64,000 nucleotides of DNA from positions 1-64,000 of the forward strand of contig NZ_PJAT01000097.1 in NCBI RefSeq assembly GCF_002836715.1, given 5' to 3'. The first letter of the stretch is position 1. Every line of letters begins with the position of its first letter. Under the pieces are notes generated by a model. That model did no database searches and was not told the origin of the DNA. It saw only the letters and a program-made list of their open reading frames with translations. The stretch is from Psychrobacter sp. 4Dc. GTDB lineage: Bacteria; Pseudomonadota; Gammaproteobacteria; Pseudomonadales; Moraxellaceae. A program made the translations under genes and the position numbers. This document shows positions 44,929-53,469 of this stretch, piece by piece.

Positions 44929-45984
44929 CTATAAAGGTAATAAGGTTAATTTGAGGTCTGAGCCAAGCTGTTGATGACTTTCTATATCAAACCGTAACTG
45001 CTGAGCAAGGGACATAGGATTAAAATCAACCATGGGACGTGCTTGCTCACCAAGTAAACAAGGTGCTTGATATACGATTAACTCATCTACCAACTGTTGA
45101 CTCAAAAAGCTACCTGTAACACTAGCACCTGCTTCCACCAACACATCATAGCACTGGTGCTCACTAACCAGTTTCGCCAACAACGCCGACAAATCGTCTT
45201 CATGCCAATAGATAGTATCTGGATGCCGGCATAGCTGATAATCAGACTGTAGGCTGTGCTTTAAACGCTGACGCCTATCAAGTATGACTATTTTAGGATT
45301 AGGTATTTTCTCAGGTGGCACGTCCAATTGTTCTGAGCGCACATTGAGTTGTGGGTTATCAGTTATTACAGTTTCACTACCGGTGATAATCGCGCCACTT
45401 TGTGCTCGTAGTTTTTGTACGTCTTCACGAGCAGCTGTCGAGGTAATCCACTTTGATTCACCAGATGCCATCGCTGTACGGCCGTCTAAACTGGTCGCTA
45501 TTTTCAATCGTACATAGGGCATCTGAGTGCGCATAGCTTTTAGAAACCCACGGTTTAGTGCCTCTGCCTGCTCTGTCAGGACACCGACTGTTACCTCAAT
45601 ACCAGCTTGCTCTAATAGTTTCACACCGCGACCTGCGACCTGCGGATTAGGATCTAGACCTGCAATCACAACGCGATTTACCTTAGCAGCAACCAGCGCC
45701 AGCGCACATGGTGGTGTACGTCCCGTATGACTACATGGCTCTAATGTAACGTAAGCAGTTGCCCTTGCTGCCTGTGTACCAGCCTCTTTCAGCGCAAATA
45801 CTTCTGCATGTGGCTCACCAGCTTTAGGGTGAAAACCTTGACCAATAATCTGCTCTGCCTGAACAATAACGCAGCCCACTGCAGGATTGGGTCTAGTAGT
45901 ATACAAACCGCGCTTCGCTTGTTCGATAGCAAGCATCATAAAGTAGCGGTCTTGTGCATCTTGAGCATGGCTTTGAATAGACAT
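44929..45984 (-). CDS. ribD: Bifunctional riboflavin deaminase/reductase RibD
   Basis: This 351-aa protein has an N-terminal cytidine-deaminase-like domain with zinc motif HAEVFAL (G-E-PHAEV) and PCSHTGRTPPCA. The C-terminal HTP reductase domain starts YVRLKIATSLDGRTAMASGESKWIT. It performs the second and third steps of riboflavin synthesis. It follows nrdR on the same strand, as in most gammaproteobacteria. Confidence 0.96.
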   Translation of the reverse strand: MSIQSHAQDAQDRYFMMLAIEQAKRGLYTTRPNPAVGCVIVQAEQIIGQGFHPKAGEPHAEVFALKEAGTQAARATAYVTLEPCSHTGRTPPCALALVAAKVNRVVIAGLDPNPQVAGRGVKLLEQAGIEVTVGVLTEQAEALNRGFLKAMRTQMPYVRLKIATSLDGRTAMASGESKWITSTAAREDVQKLRAQSGAIITGSETVITDNPQLNVRSEQLDVPPEKIPNPKIVILDRRQRLKHSLQSDYQLCRHPDTIYWHEDDLSALLAKLVSEHQCYDVLVEAGASVTGSFLSQQLVDELIVYQAPCLLGEQARPMVDFNPMSLAQQLRFDIESHQQLGSDLKLTLLPL

Positions 45985-46097
45985 AAGGCTGGTCTTAATA
46001 AATGATTGAGTGTTCTATATAAGAAAATAAGGTTCGAAAGCTGATTAACAATTAGGAATTACTTATCAACTAGGGCTTATTTAAAAGCTTACTTCGC

Positions 46098-46556
46098 TTA
46101 TTTTTCATTTGGACGAATATTGGCAATCTCTTGATGGAATGCATCGATATCTTGAAAGTCGCGATACACGCTAGCAAAGCGTACATAGGCGACATCATCC
46201 AAAGTTTTAAGCTCACTCATGATGATTTCACCCAAGACTTTACTACTGATTTCTCGCTCACCCATCTGCCTAACACGCTTTTCAATACGACTAATCATCG
46301 CCTCTTGTTCATCGATAGTGATAGGACGCTTTTGTAAGGGCAGTAAAATGGAACGGCGCAGCTTTTCATTGTCGTAAGGTTCAATCTTGTTGCTCGATTT
46401 GATAATCCTTGGCATGACAACTTCTACCATCTCAAAAGTCGTAAAACGTTCTTGGCAGCTGTTACACGAACGGCGTCGACGCACTTGTGCACCTTCCGCA
46501 GCAAGACGTGAGTCAATAACCTTGGTCTCTGACGCATTACAGTACGGACAGTGCAT
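46098..46556 (-). CDS. nrdR: Transcriptional repressor NrdR
   Basis: This 152-aa protein has an N-terminal zinc ribbon (CPYC...CNSCQERF, with CxxC pairs at residues 3-6 and about 31-34) followed by an ATP-cone (VVMPRIIKSSNKIEPYDNEKL onward). It represses ribonucleotide reductase genes according to dNTP/ATP state. It sits between mnmE and ribD. Confidence 0.96.
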   Translation of the reverse strand: MHCPYCNASETKVIDSRLAAEGAQVRRRRSCNSCQERFTTFEMVEVVMPRIIKSSNKIEPYDNEKLRRSILLPLQKRPITIDEQEAMISRIEKRVRQMGEREISSKVLGEIIMSELKTLDDVAYVRFASVYRDFQDIDAFHQEIANIRPNEK

Positions 46557-46643
46557 AGCATTTCCTTATTTTACGATTGAGAATAAGAACAGTGTTTCTA
46601 AGTTAGCTAGGTTTATTGGATAATAACAAAGACTACTTACCAG

Positions 46644-48095
46644 TTATTTACCAATACAAAAGCTACCAAATATCTTACCTAATAAGTCATCGGCGCTGAA
46701 CTCACCTGTGATTTCACCCAAGCTCTGTTGGGCCTGACGTAAACTATCAGCAACCAATTCACCCGCTTCGAATACGGTTAATTGTTCATGTGCTTCTGCC
46801 AAGAAATTAGCAGTTCGTCTAAGCGCATCGAGATGTCTGGTACGAGCAATTAAGCTATTCTCTGGTGGATGAAAGCCTACTTTCTCACATAGTGCTTCAA
46901 CCAAATTATCAATACCAATACCTGTTTCACATGAAACATTAACTTGCTGATAACCTCTATTCTTGATTTCAGCTTGAGTCTTAGCAGCACTTTCTTCTCT
47001 ATTATTATCGCTCAATAAATCGCTCTTATTAGCAATGATAAGTAAGCGTTTAGCTTCTGGTAGTTCACCAAACAACTGTTCAGCAAGCTGCAAAGGTGTG
47101 CTTTCTTCTTCAACATCGCGAGTCACATCATAGACCATCAGCAGCATATCAGCCTGCGTGATGGCTGTACGGGCACGCTCGATTCCGATACGTTCCACAG
47201 TGTCTTCTGTCTCACGTAGGCCTGCTGTGTCAGTCAGATGTAGCGTCAAACCATTGAGCACGACTGTCTCTTGCAGCGTATCACGCGTAGTACCGGCGAC
47301 ATCAGTCACGATAGCACGCTCTTGCCCTGCAAGGCGGTTGAGCAAGCTAGATTTACCTGCGTTTGGCCTACCTGCTAGCACGACATGGATACCGTCGCGC
47401 AAAAGCTGACCTTGCTTTGCCGTTGCTAGAACTTGTTGTATCTTATCTTGCGTCTGCTCAAGTTTGCTTTGTATGACTCCATCAGACAAAAAATCAACGT
47501 CTTCTTCATCAGGGAAATCAATCGCTGCTTCAACATGCAAACGAAGATGAATGAGTTGTTCTAATAACTGGTTAATTTTCTGTGAAAACTCACCGCTTAG
47601 AGAGCGAATTGCACTACTAGCCGCGGCAGCACTGGTCGCATCAATCGCATCAGCGATCGCTTCTGCCTGCACCAAGTCCAACTTATCATTATCAAAAGCA
47701 CGGTAAGAGAACTCTCCTGCACTTGCTTGCTTGGCACCTAACTCAAATACGCGCGCGAGCAATTGGTTTTGTAAAATAACACCGCCATGCCCTTGCAGCT
47801 CAATCACATCTTCACCTGTGAATGAATGCGGATCTTTGAAAAACAAGACCAGTCCCTCATCAATGACAGTGCCATCAGCCTGATAAAAACGACAAAAACT
47901 GGCCATTCGCGGCGTAAAAGCAGACTTACCTGTTAGAGCACATGCCATATCGTAAGCACGGCTGCCTGATAGACGTATGACACCCACACCCCCTCGCCCG
48001 AGCGGCGTTGCAATCGCAGCAATTGTGGCGAGTCCCGATGTATTAGATTTTTCAGAAGAATTAGGTACGGCTAATGCTGTCTCTAAGGAATCCAC
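46644..48095 (-). CDS. mnmE: tRNA modification GTPase MnmE (TrmE)
   Basis: This 483-aa protein has an N-terminal THF-binding domain ([21 protein letters not shown]), a G domain in the centre ([24 protein letters not shown]) and a C-terminal CIGK with the functional Cys. With MnmG it installs the cmnm5 group on tRNA wobble uridines. The start is not an ATG: the GTG at 48095 has GAGAG six bases upstream; a TTG at 48107 is the alternative. The peptide NVSCETG is encoded over a parS-like sequence (46923-46938). mnmG is not adjacent in this window. Confidence 0.93.
   Translation of the reverse strand: MDSLETALAVPNSSEKSNTSGLATIAAIATPLGRGGVGVIRLSGSRAYDMACALTGKSAFTPRMASFCRFYQADGTVIDEGLVLFFKDPHSFTGEDVIELQGHGGVILQNQLLARVFELGAKQASAGEFSYRAFDNDKLDLVQAEAIADAIDATSAAAASSAIRSLSGEFSQKINQLLEQLIHLRLHVEAAIDFPDEEDVDFLSDGVIQSKLEQTQDKIQQVLATAKQGQLLRDGIHVVLAGRPNAGKSSLLNRLAGQERAIVTDVAGTTRDTLQETVVLNGLTLHLTDTAGLRETEDTVERIGIERARTAITQADMLLMVYDVTRDVEEESTPLQLAEQLFGELPEAKRLLIIANKSDLLSDNNREESAAKTQAEIKNRGYQQVNVSCETGIGIDNLVEALCEKVGFHPPENSLIARTRHLDALRRTANFLAEAHEQLTVFEAGELVADSLRQAQQSLGEITGEFSADDLLGKIFGSFCIGK
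46923..46938. promoter_or_regulatory. parS-like site within mnmE
   Basis: TGTTTCACATGAAACA has one mismatch to consensus. It lies about 4.9 kb left of dnaA, within the G-domain coding region. Confidence 0.7.
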
Positions 48096-48226
48096 AATGA
48101 CTCTCAATGTTTAAAAGCTCTATTATAGACGTCTGGACTCATACTGACAAAGCAAACTTTGAAAGGTAGCCGCAACAGATATATTTTCGTTTCAGTATTT
48201 ATAAACTGGGGATAATGTTGATAAGC

Positions 48227-48235
48227 TGTGGATAA
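48227..48235 (-). promoter_or_regulatory. DnaA box between mnmE and yidC
   Basis: TGTGGATAA on the plus strand (TTATCCACA on minus) is a perfect nine-base DnaA box in the short intergenic region. Confidence 0.6.
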
Positions 48236-48260
48236 CATTTACTACTTATCTACCATCTAT

Positions 48261-48290
48261 AAAAAAACCACCGCTTGCGCGATGGTTTTT
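48261..48290 (-). terminator. Terminator after yidC
   Basis: The stem AAAACCATCGC / GCGGTGGTTTT (minus strand, one G-U) has a GCAA-type loop followed by TTTTTTT. It is 23 bases after the yidC stop. Confidence 0.85.
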
Positions 48291-48312
48291 GGTGTTTCTG
48301 ACAAAAAACTAA

Positions 48313-49995
48313 TTAATCGACCACTTTTACCGTACGACGCTTCTGCTCTTCATCGACTTTCTTATTGACGATATATTGCTGAGTCATACTAAACAAGTTG
48401 TTGACTGTCCAATATAGAACCAAACCTGCTGGGAAGAACAGCATGAACGCAGTAAAGATAATCGGCAAGAACTTCATGACTTTTGCTTGCATCGGATCTG
48501 CTGGCTGTGGGTTCAGCTGCTGCTGTACAAACATTGATGCACCCATTAGCAACGGCAAGATAAACCATGGATCCATCGCTGATAGATCTTGAATCCACAA
48601 AATCCATGGCGCATGACGCAGCTCAACACTCTCTACCAATACCCAATATAAGGCTAAGAAAATAGGCATTTGCATCAAGATTGGTAGACAACCTGCCATC
48701 GGGTTGACTTTTTCTTCTTTGTATATCGCCATCATTTCTTGCGACATTTTCATACGATCATCGCCATGCTCTTCTTTGAGCACTTTGAGTCTCGGCGCAA
48801 TGGCACGCATTTTAGCCATCGAATAGTAGCTCTTATTAGAGAACCACATTAAGGCAATTTTTACTAAGATAGTCAGTAAAATAATTGACCAACCCCAGTT
48901 ACCAACAACCTTATGCACACCTTCCAAGATAGCAAACAAGACCTTTGATATTGGCCACAGCAGACCATAATCAACTGTTTTGTTAAGGCCTACCGCAACG
49001 TCTTTTAGCTCAGACTGAACTTTTGGACCTGCATACAGTGTTGCATTCAAGGTAACTTGCTTATTTGGTGCCACATTCACTGGTTGGCTATTGAAGCCGA
49101 TAAAGTAATCACTACCTGTTTCACGAGTGAAGAATTTGCCAGTGAAGTTTTCAGGTGTCCAAGCAGATACGAAGTAATGTTGTACAATACCAACCCAGCC
49201 TTTATCGCTAGTGGTCGTCAACTCGCCGTCACTAAAGTCACCAAATTTCAGCTTATTATAAGGATCATCTGGTGTGCCCCAAGCGCCGCCTAAATAAGTC
49301 GCCATGCTCAGCGCGCCTTTATCAGACATGCCAGGATCTTTACTATCATCACGCTTTAATTGCGCAAACATCTGACCTTGCCAAGCATTGGTAGACGCGT
49401 TTTGGATTTGATAGCTAATATCGATTGGATATTTATTTTCAGTGAAAGTGAAAGTCTTGGTAATCGTCACACCGTCTTTCTTATAAGTAAGCGGCACTGA
49501 CAACGTTTGCTGTCCATCTTCCATCACATAATTGTTAGCAGTATGGTTATAAGTCGCTCTACCTTCTGCTGTATCAATACCGTTCTGACCAATAAGTCCA
49601 GATTGAGCTACATACACACGGTTACTGTTGTTTTCTAACAATACGAAAGGCTTATCGCTATCGAGCGTTGCATCATACTGCTTGAGTGCAGCATAAACAA
49701 TATCACCGCCTTCTGGATTGATTTTTATATCATAGCGATCAGTTGTTACCGTGATTAGACCAGCGTTTTTCGCAGGAGTCGCTGTCACAGCACTATTATC
49801 CACAGGTAATGTCTGTACCGGGATATCACCTGCTGCACCAGTAGTAGAAGGAATGTCAGCACCTACCGAACTTGTAGTTTCTGGCACCGCATCTACAGCT
49901 GGAGCATCGGCATAATCATCTCGCCATGCCAAAATCAGCAGATAAGCGGTAATTAGCATCGCAATGATGATCATCACCCGAAATATCTTTTGCAT
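48313..49995 (-). CDS. yidC: Membrane protein insertase YidC
   Basis: This 560-aa insertase has TM1 at residues about 5-24 and a large periplasmic beta-sandwich domain (about 50-345). Five C-terminal helices follow, with the conserved WGWSIILLTILVKIALMWFSN, MAGCLPILMQMPIFLALYWVL, and an FPAGLVLYWTVNNLFSM motif. It inserts membrane proteins with SecYEG or alone. A DnaA box (49796-49804) falls inside its coding region. It belongs to the rpmH-rnpA-yidD-yidC-mnmE block typical of origin regions. Confidence 0.97.
   Translation of the reverse strand: MQKIFRVMIIIAMLITAYLLILAWRDDYADAPAVDAVPETTSSVGADIPSTTGAAGDIPVQTLPVDNSAVTATPAKNAGLITVTTDRYDIKINPEGGDIVYAALKQYDATLDSDKPFVLLENNSNRVYVAQSGLIGQNGIDTAEGRATYNHTANNYVMEDGQQTLSVPLTYKKDGVTITKTFTFTENKYPIDISYQIQNASTNAWQGQMFAQLKRDDSKDPGMSDKGALSMATYLGGAWGTPDDPYNKLKFGDFSDGELTTTSDKGWVGIVQHYFVSAWTPENFTGKFFTRETGSDYFIGFNSQPVNVAPNKQVTLNATLYAGPKVQSELKDVAVGLNKTVDYGLLWPISKVLFAILEGVHKVVGNWGWSIILLTILVKIALMWFSNKSYYSMAKMRAIAPRLKVLKEEHGDDRMKMSQEMMAIYKEEKVNPMAGCLPILMQMPIFLALYWVLVESVELRHAPWILWIQDLSAMDPWFILPLLMGASMFVQQQLNPQPADPMQAKVMKFLPIIFTAFMLFFPAGLVLYWTVNNLFSMTQQYIVNKKVDEEQKRRTVKVVD
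49796..49804 (+). promoter_or_regulatory. DnaA box within yidC
   Basis: TTATCCACA matches the consensus exactly. It lies in coding sequence for the poorly conserved region after the first membrane helix, about 1.6 kb from oriC. Confidence 0.4.
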
Positions 49996-50152
49996 AAACC
50001 TTTCCTAGATTAAAAAATTAGGGAATGAAAAATTAGGGCATGTGTCATGACTGTACTACACAGCTGTCCTGTCACATTGCAACTGAATTAGTAGTCATTT
50101 ACATAAAATGTGCATCATTTTACTAAAAATCTGTCTCAAATGATACCAAGAG

Positions 50153-50172
50153 TGTGGATAACTTGTGGGTAA
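50153..50172 (-). promoter_or_regulatory. DnaA box pair between yidC and yidD
   Basis: TGTGGATAA at 50153-50161 is a perfect box on the minus strand; TGTGGGTAA at 50164-50172 is a one-mismatch copy two bases away in the same orientation. Confidence 0.55.
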
Positions 50173-50210
50173 CTCAACAGAGTATCTATCTGAGACTAGA
50201 GAAAGCGACT

Positions 50211-50591
50211 TTATATTGATTTCATCAAATGATTAAGCTGTGAAACATAGCTAGTATTGTCTCGATAGACACCCAAACCCTGGGTGTCAGTATTTGGTAC
50301 ATTATTAAAAGATATATATTGATAGCTATAAGAAGCTAATGGTAAAGGTACAAAGTCTATGCCATGCCCACCTAACGGGTGACACCTACTAAGACGTTTT
50401 AACAACAACCAACCACCCTTACAGGTGCCATGCCATGTTAAAGCTTGCTTGCCATAATTTGAGCATGTCGGATAATAGCGGCAACGAGCAGGTATTATAG
50501 GACTAACTATTTTTTGATAAAAAACAATTAAATTAAAAAATAATTTATATAAAATTTTATTTATAATTTTTATTTTTAATAAAATATTCAT
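50211..50591 (-). CDS. yidD: Membrane protein insertion efficiency factor YidD
   Basis: This 126-aa protein has the amphipathic N-terminal helix and the DUF37 core [27 protein letters not shown] followed by [13 protein letters not shown]. It assists YidC-dependent insertion. The family is usually 70-90 aa, so about 40 C-terminal residues are an extra, poorly conserved tail. Its start is adjacent to the rnpA stop. The first 90 bases are extremely AT-rich, with Ile/Lys/Asn codons ending in A or T. Confidence 0.92.
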   Translation of the reverse strand: MNILLKIKIINKILYKLFFNLIVFYQKIVSPIIPARCRYYPTCSNYGKQALTWHGTCKGGWLLLKRLSRCHPLGGHGIDFVPLPLASYSYQYISFNNVPNTDTQGLGVYRDNTSYVSQLNHLMKSI

Positions 50592-50592
50592 T

Positions 50593-50964
50593 TTATTTTT
50601 TTTCTATTTTTTTAAATATATTAATTATTTGGGTTTTTAATTCTTTATTATCTATATTTTTAATAGGTTTTTTAACAATAAAAACAATATCTTTATTTTC
50701 CATTTTAAAAGCTTTGGTACGGAACTCTTCACGCACGTACCTTTTGATTAGATTACGAGCGACAGCAGTAGGTACTTTACGCTTGGTAATAGCCATACCG
50801 ACTCGCGGCTGTGCATGCTCGTTGGCACGTACAAAAGCCATTAAATGACTCTGATGAATCTTGCGCTCAGGTGCGTCAAATACCTCACGGAAGGCTGCAG
50901 GGGTAAGCAGGCGTTGCTGTTTAGTGAAACTAGCTGCAGGTGTATCTGATAGAGTATTGGACAT
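50593..50964 (-). CDS. rnpA: Ribonuclease P protein component RnpA
   Basis: This 123-aa basic protein contains the RNase P signature [14 protein letters not shown] (the RNR-type motif) and [11 protein letters not shown]. It helps RNase P RNA process tRNA 5' ends. The C-terminal 35 residues are Lys/Ile/Asn-rich and encoded by DNA of very high AT content, unlike the first half of the same gene. Confidence 0.95.
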   Translation of the reverse strand: MSNTLSDTPAASFTKQQRLLTPAAFREVFDAPERKIHQSHLMAFVRANEHAQPRVGMAITKRKVPTAVARNLIKRYVREEFRTKAFKMENKDIVFIVKKPIKNIDNKELKTQIINIFKKIEKK

Positions 50965-51018
50965 AGTACAACCTAGTAGGATAACGATAGAAGAAATAAT
51001 AACAAATTATAGAGACAA

Positions 51019-51043
51019 AAAAAGCGCCGATGCGGGCGCTTTT
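51019..51043 (-). terminator. Terminator between rpmH and rnpA
   Basis: AAAAGCGCC / GGCGCTTTT form a minus-strand stem followed by TTTTTTT. It lies after rpmH and only about 55 bases before the rnpA start, so it would limit read-through from the rpmH promoter into rnpA-yidD-yidC. Confidence 0.85.
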
Positions 51044-51143
51044 AATATATGGCTAAGTGTCAGTTGTGATGATTGACTATCGCAATCTATAAACAATAGG
51101 AACACAACAAGCACTATTAGCCATGCTTATCGCAATCTACTGA

Positions 51144-51278
51144 TTATACAGTAAGGCGATGACGTCCTTTAGCGCGGCGACGAGCTAAGACCTGACGGCC
51201 TTTTTTAGTTGCCATACGAGCACGGAAACCGTGAGTACGTTTACGCTTGATCACGCTTGGTTGGAATGTACGTTTCAT
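51144..51278 (-). CDS. rpmH: 50S ribosomal protein L34
   Basis: This 44-aa protein starts [20 protein letters not shown] and ends GRHRLTV, the universally conserved L34 sequence. AGGTGAG precedes the ATG. It is the first gene of the leftward origin-proximal block. Confidence 0.99.
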   Translation of the reverse strand: MKRTFQPSVIKRKRTHGFRARMATKKGRQVLARRRAKGRHRLTV

Positions 51279-51419
51279 AACTCACCTATCAAAATAATGG
51301 ACTAAATTCGTAATAACGGAGGATTATACCATTCAGTATAGTTTTGGTCAATAAGCTAATTTGCTTTGTCCCAAAATGAGAAATAACTCATACGAACCTA
51401 GTAGAAATATCTCCCTAAA

Positions 51420-51720
51420 AACCTATTTCTAGTTAACCAAATTTTATAGTTATATACTCTATAATTTACAAAGTTATCCACAGTTTGGTTCAAACACTAT
51501 AATAATAGTTAATTAATATAAATATAGTATTGTTATTATTGGGACCATGATTATCTGTGGTTAAGTCTATTTTTCTTTTTATTATCAATTTACTAAGCTA
51601 TGGGTAAGCCTGTGGATAAACTGTGGGTTAAATATGGATAACTAGGTTATGAAAGTTATGCACAAAACTATCCACAATCTTATCCACAAAAAACAAGGTT
51701 TTATCCACAGGGTATCTGTG
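51420..51720. promoter_or_regulatory. Chromosomal replication origin oriC
   Basis: The non-coding gap between rpmH and dnaA is AT-rich at 51445-51540 (likely unwinding element: runs such as TAATTAATATAAATATAG). DnaA boxes TTATCCACA are at 51474-51482, 51680-51688 and 51701-51709 (plus) and 51611-51619 (minus); TTATGCACA is at 51656-51664. Weaker copies are CTATCCACA at 51668-51676 and TGTGGGTTA at 51622-51630. The dense array at 51611-51709 lies 160 bases before dnaA. Gene context (rpmH-dnaA-dnaN-recF-gyrB) is the classic bacterial origin. Exact limits are inferred. Confidence 0.9.
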
Positions 51721-51869
51721 TTAAATTAGGCGCTACTTGATATACACCTTCGTATAGGATATCAGTACGAACTCTTTGGTTAGTTGTTACGTGTAATATC
51801 GAGGCTTAGGTAGCAGTTTATATTGCTAAAAAATAACTATTATTTCAGATTACAAGGTCAGTACTTTTC

Positions 51870-53309
51870 ATGATAGACACAGCAAATATTTGGGATAAAT
51901 GTCTAAACGATTTGCGTTATAACGTCAAAGACAACGTGTTTACTATGTGGCTGAGACCTCTGTCAGCTCATCAAGAAGCACAAACTTTGATTATTCTTGC
52001 TCCCAATGATTATTTTGTGACGTATATCAAGAAGAATCATCTTCAAGATATTCAGCAGTTGGTGACCAAACACAGTCAAGGTAGTATTGAAGAGGTCGTC
52101 GTACGTGTTGATAATACTGGCCGCAATGCAGAAGATAACAGTCAATCAGGTTCTTTGTTTGTAGAAGACAACGTCTCCCCTACCCCATCCGAACATAAAT
52201 TTGAATCTATTCATCATAACAACGCAAAAGCAGATATCGACGCGAACATGCGTCATAATGAGCCAGTTGAGTCTGCTGATACAAAATCATTAAGCTATCT
52301 GAACCCCGAATTTACTTTTGAAACCTTTGTTACAGGTAAGTCCAATAACTTGGCTTACAAGGCTTGTTATGAGCTTGGTAAGCGCCAATCAAAAAATCGT
52401 CACAATCCTTTATTTATATACGGCCCTTCTGGATTGGGAAAAACGCATTTAATGCATTCTGTAGCTCATCGCTATTTAAAAAATAATCAAAGTTTTTATT
52501 ATTTCACTTCTGAAAAATTTATAAATCAATTAGTTTATTCATTAAGAAATAATAAAATAGAAGATTTTAAAAAGAAAATTAAAAAAGTAGATTTATTAAT
52601 TGTAGATGATATTCATGTATTGGCAGGAAAGACTAAAAGTAGTAATGAGTTTCTAACATTATTTGCAGATTTTACTAGTGGTGATAAACAACTTATTTTA
52701 GCCTCTGATCGACATCCCTCCCAAATGACAGAATTTGATGAACGATTTAGATCACGGTTTTCTTGGGGGTTAACAGTCGCTGTTGATCCTCCTGAAATTG
52801 ATACTCGAGTACAAATTCTGCAGAAAAAAGCAGCCTCCTACGGGATGGTATTACCAAAGGAATGTGCGCTATTCATTGCACAAAATGTGGTGTCTAATGT
52901 CAGACGTTTGGAAGGTGCCTTAAATCAGGTATTTGCCAATGCTAACTTAACAGGGGCACAGATTACCCTTGAGATGGTGCAATACGCACTAAAAGATATC
53001 GTTGCGATGCGTGTGCAGGCAGTAAATATGGATAATATCCGTAAGATAGTTGCTGAGTACTATGATGTCACGGTCAAAGATATTATGGGGCGTAAACGTA
53101 CGCGTAGTATTGCAAGACCACGTCAAATAGCTATGGCTTTGTCGCGTGAATTAACAGGCGATAGCTTCCCTGAAATTGGTCAGTCGTTCGGTGGACGCGA
53201 CCATACGACGGTGATGCACGCTTGTGATAAAGTAAATGAGTTGAGAGCAGCAGATCCTGCGTTTGATAAGGATTATAAAACCCTAGCTCTGATGTTACAG
53301 GCAGGATAA
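51870..53309 (+). CDS. dnaA: Chromosomal replication initiator DnaA
   Basis: This 479-aa protein has domain I (about 1-85, IWDKCLNDLRYNVKDNVFTMWLRPL), a variable acidic linker (about 90-145), an AAA+ domain with Walker A GPSGLGKTH and Walker B LLIVDDIH, and the C-terminal box-binding domain with the signature GGRDHTTVMHACDKV. It binds the boxes in the preceding gap and initiates replication. Roughly 52380-52800 uses different codons from the rest (CGA, AGA, GGA, CCC, TCC and A/T-ending codons), suggesting a recombined segment. Confidence 0.98.
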   Translation: MIDTANIWDKCLNDLRYNVKDNVFTMWLRPLSAHQEAQTLIILAPNDYFVTYIKKNHLQDIQQLVTKHSQGSIEEVVVRVDNTGRNAEDNSQSGSLFVEDNVSPTPSEHKFESIHHNNAKADIDANMRHNEPVESADTKSLSYLNPEFTFETFVTGKSNNLAYKACYELGKRQSKNRHNPLFIYGPSGLGKTHLMHSVAHRYLKNNQSFYYFTSEKFINQLVYSLRNNKIEDFKKKIKKVDLLIVDDIHVLAGKTKSSNEFLTLFADFTSGDKQLILASDRHPSQMTEFDERFRSRFSWGLTVAVDPPEIDTRVQILQKKAASYGMVLPKECALFIAQNVVSNVRRLEGALNQVFANANLTGAQITLEMVQYALKDIVAMRVQAVNMDNIRKIVAEYYDVTVKDIMGRKRTRSIARPRQIAMALSRELTGDSFPEIGQSFGGRDHTTVMHACDKVNELRAADPAFDKDYKTLALMLQAG

Positions 53310-53469
53310 AAGCGTTAGATATCGTTGTATTCTAGTAGATACAGATGGTTTATAATATCGAAAATACAAGTGCACAGATGCTCTGTAGATTATCGTTAGC
53401 AGACAAGGTATTATTAAGCCATTACGGCAAATTTTTATAAAAGAATCATTCAAATAAGAGTAACTAAGC

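Noticed and set aside
49127-49142. parS-like sequence TGTTTCACGAGTGAAG in yidC
   Set aside because: The two half-sites are separated by an extra AG and the right arm is incomplete, so the palindrome is broken.
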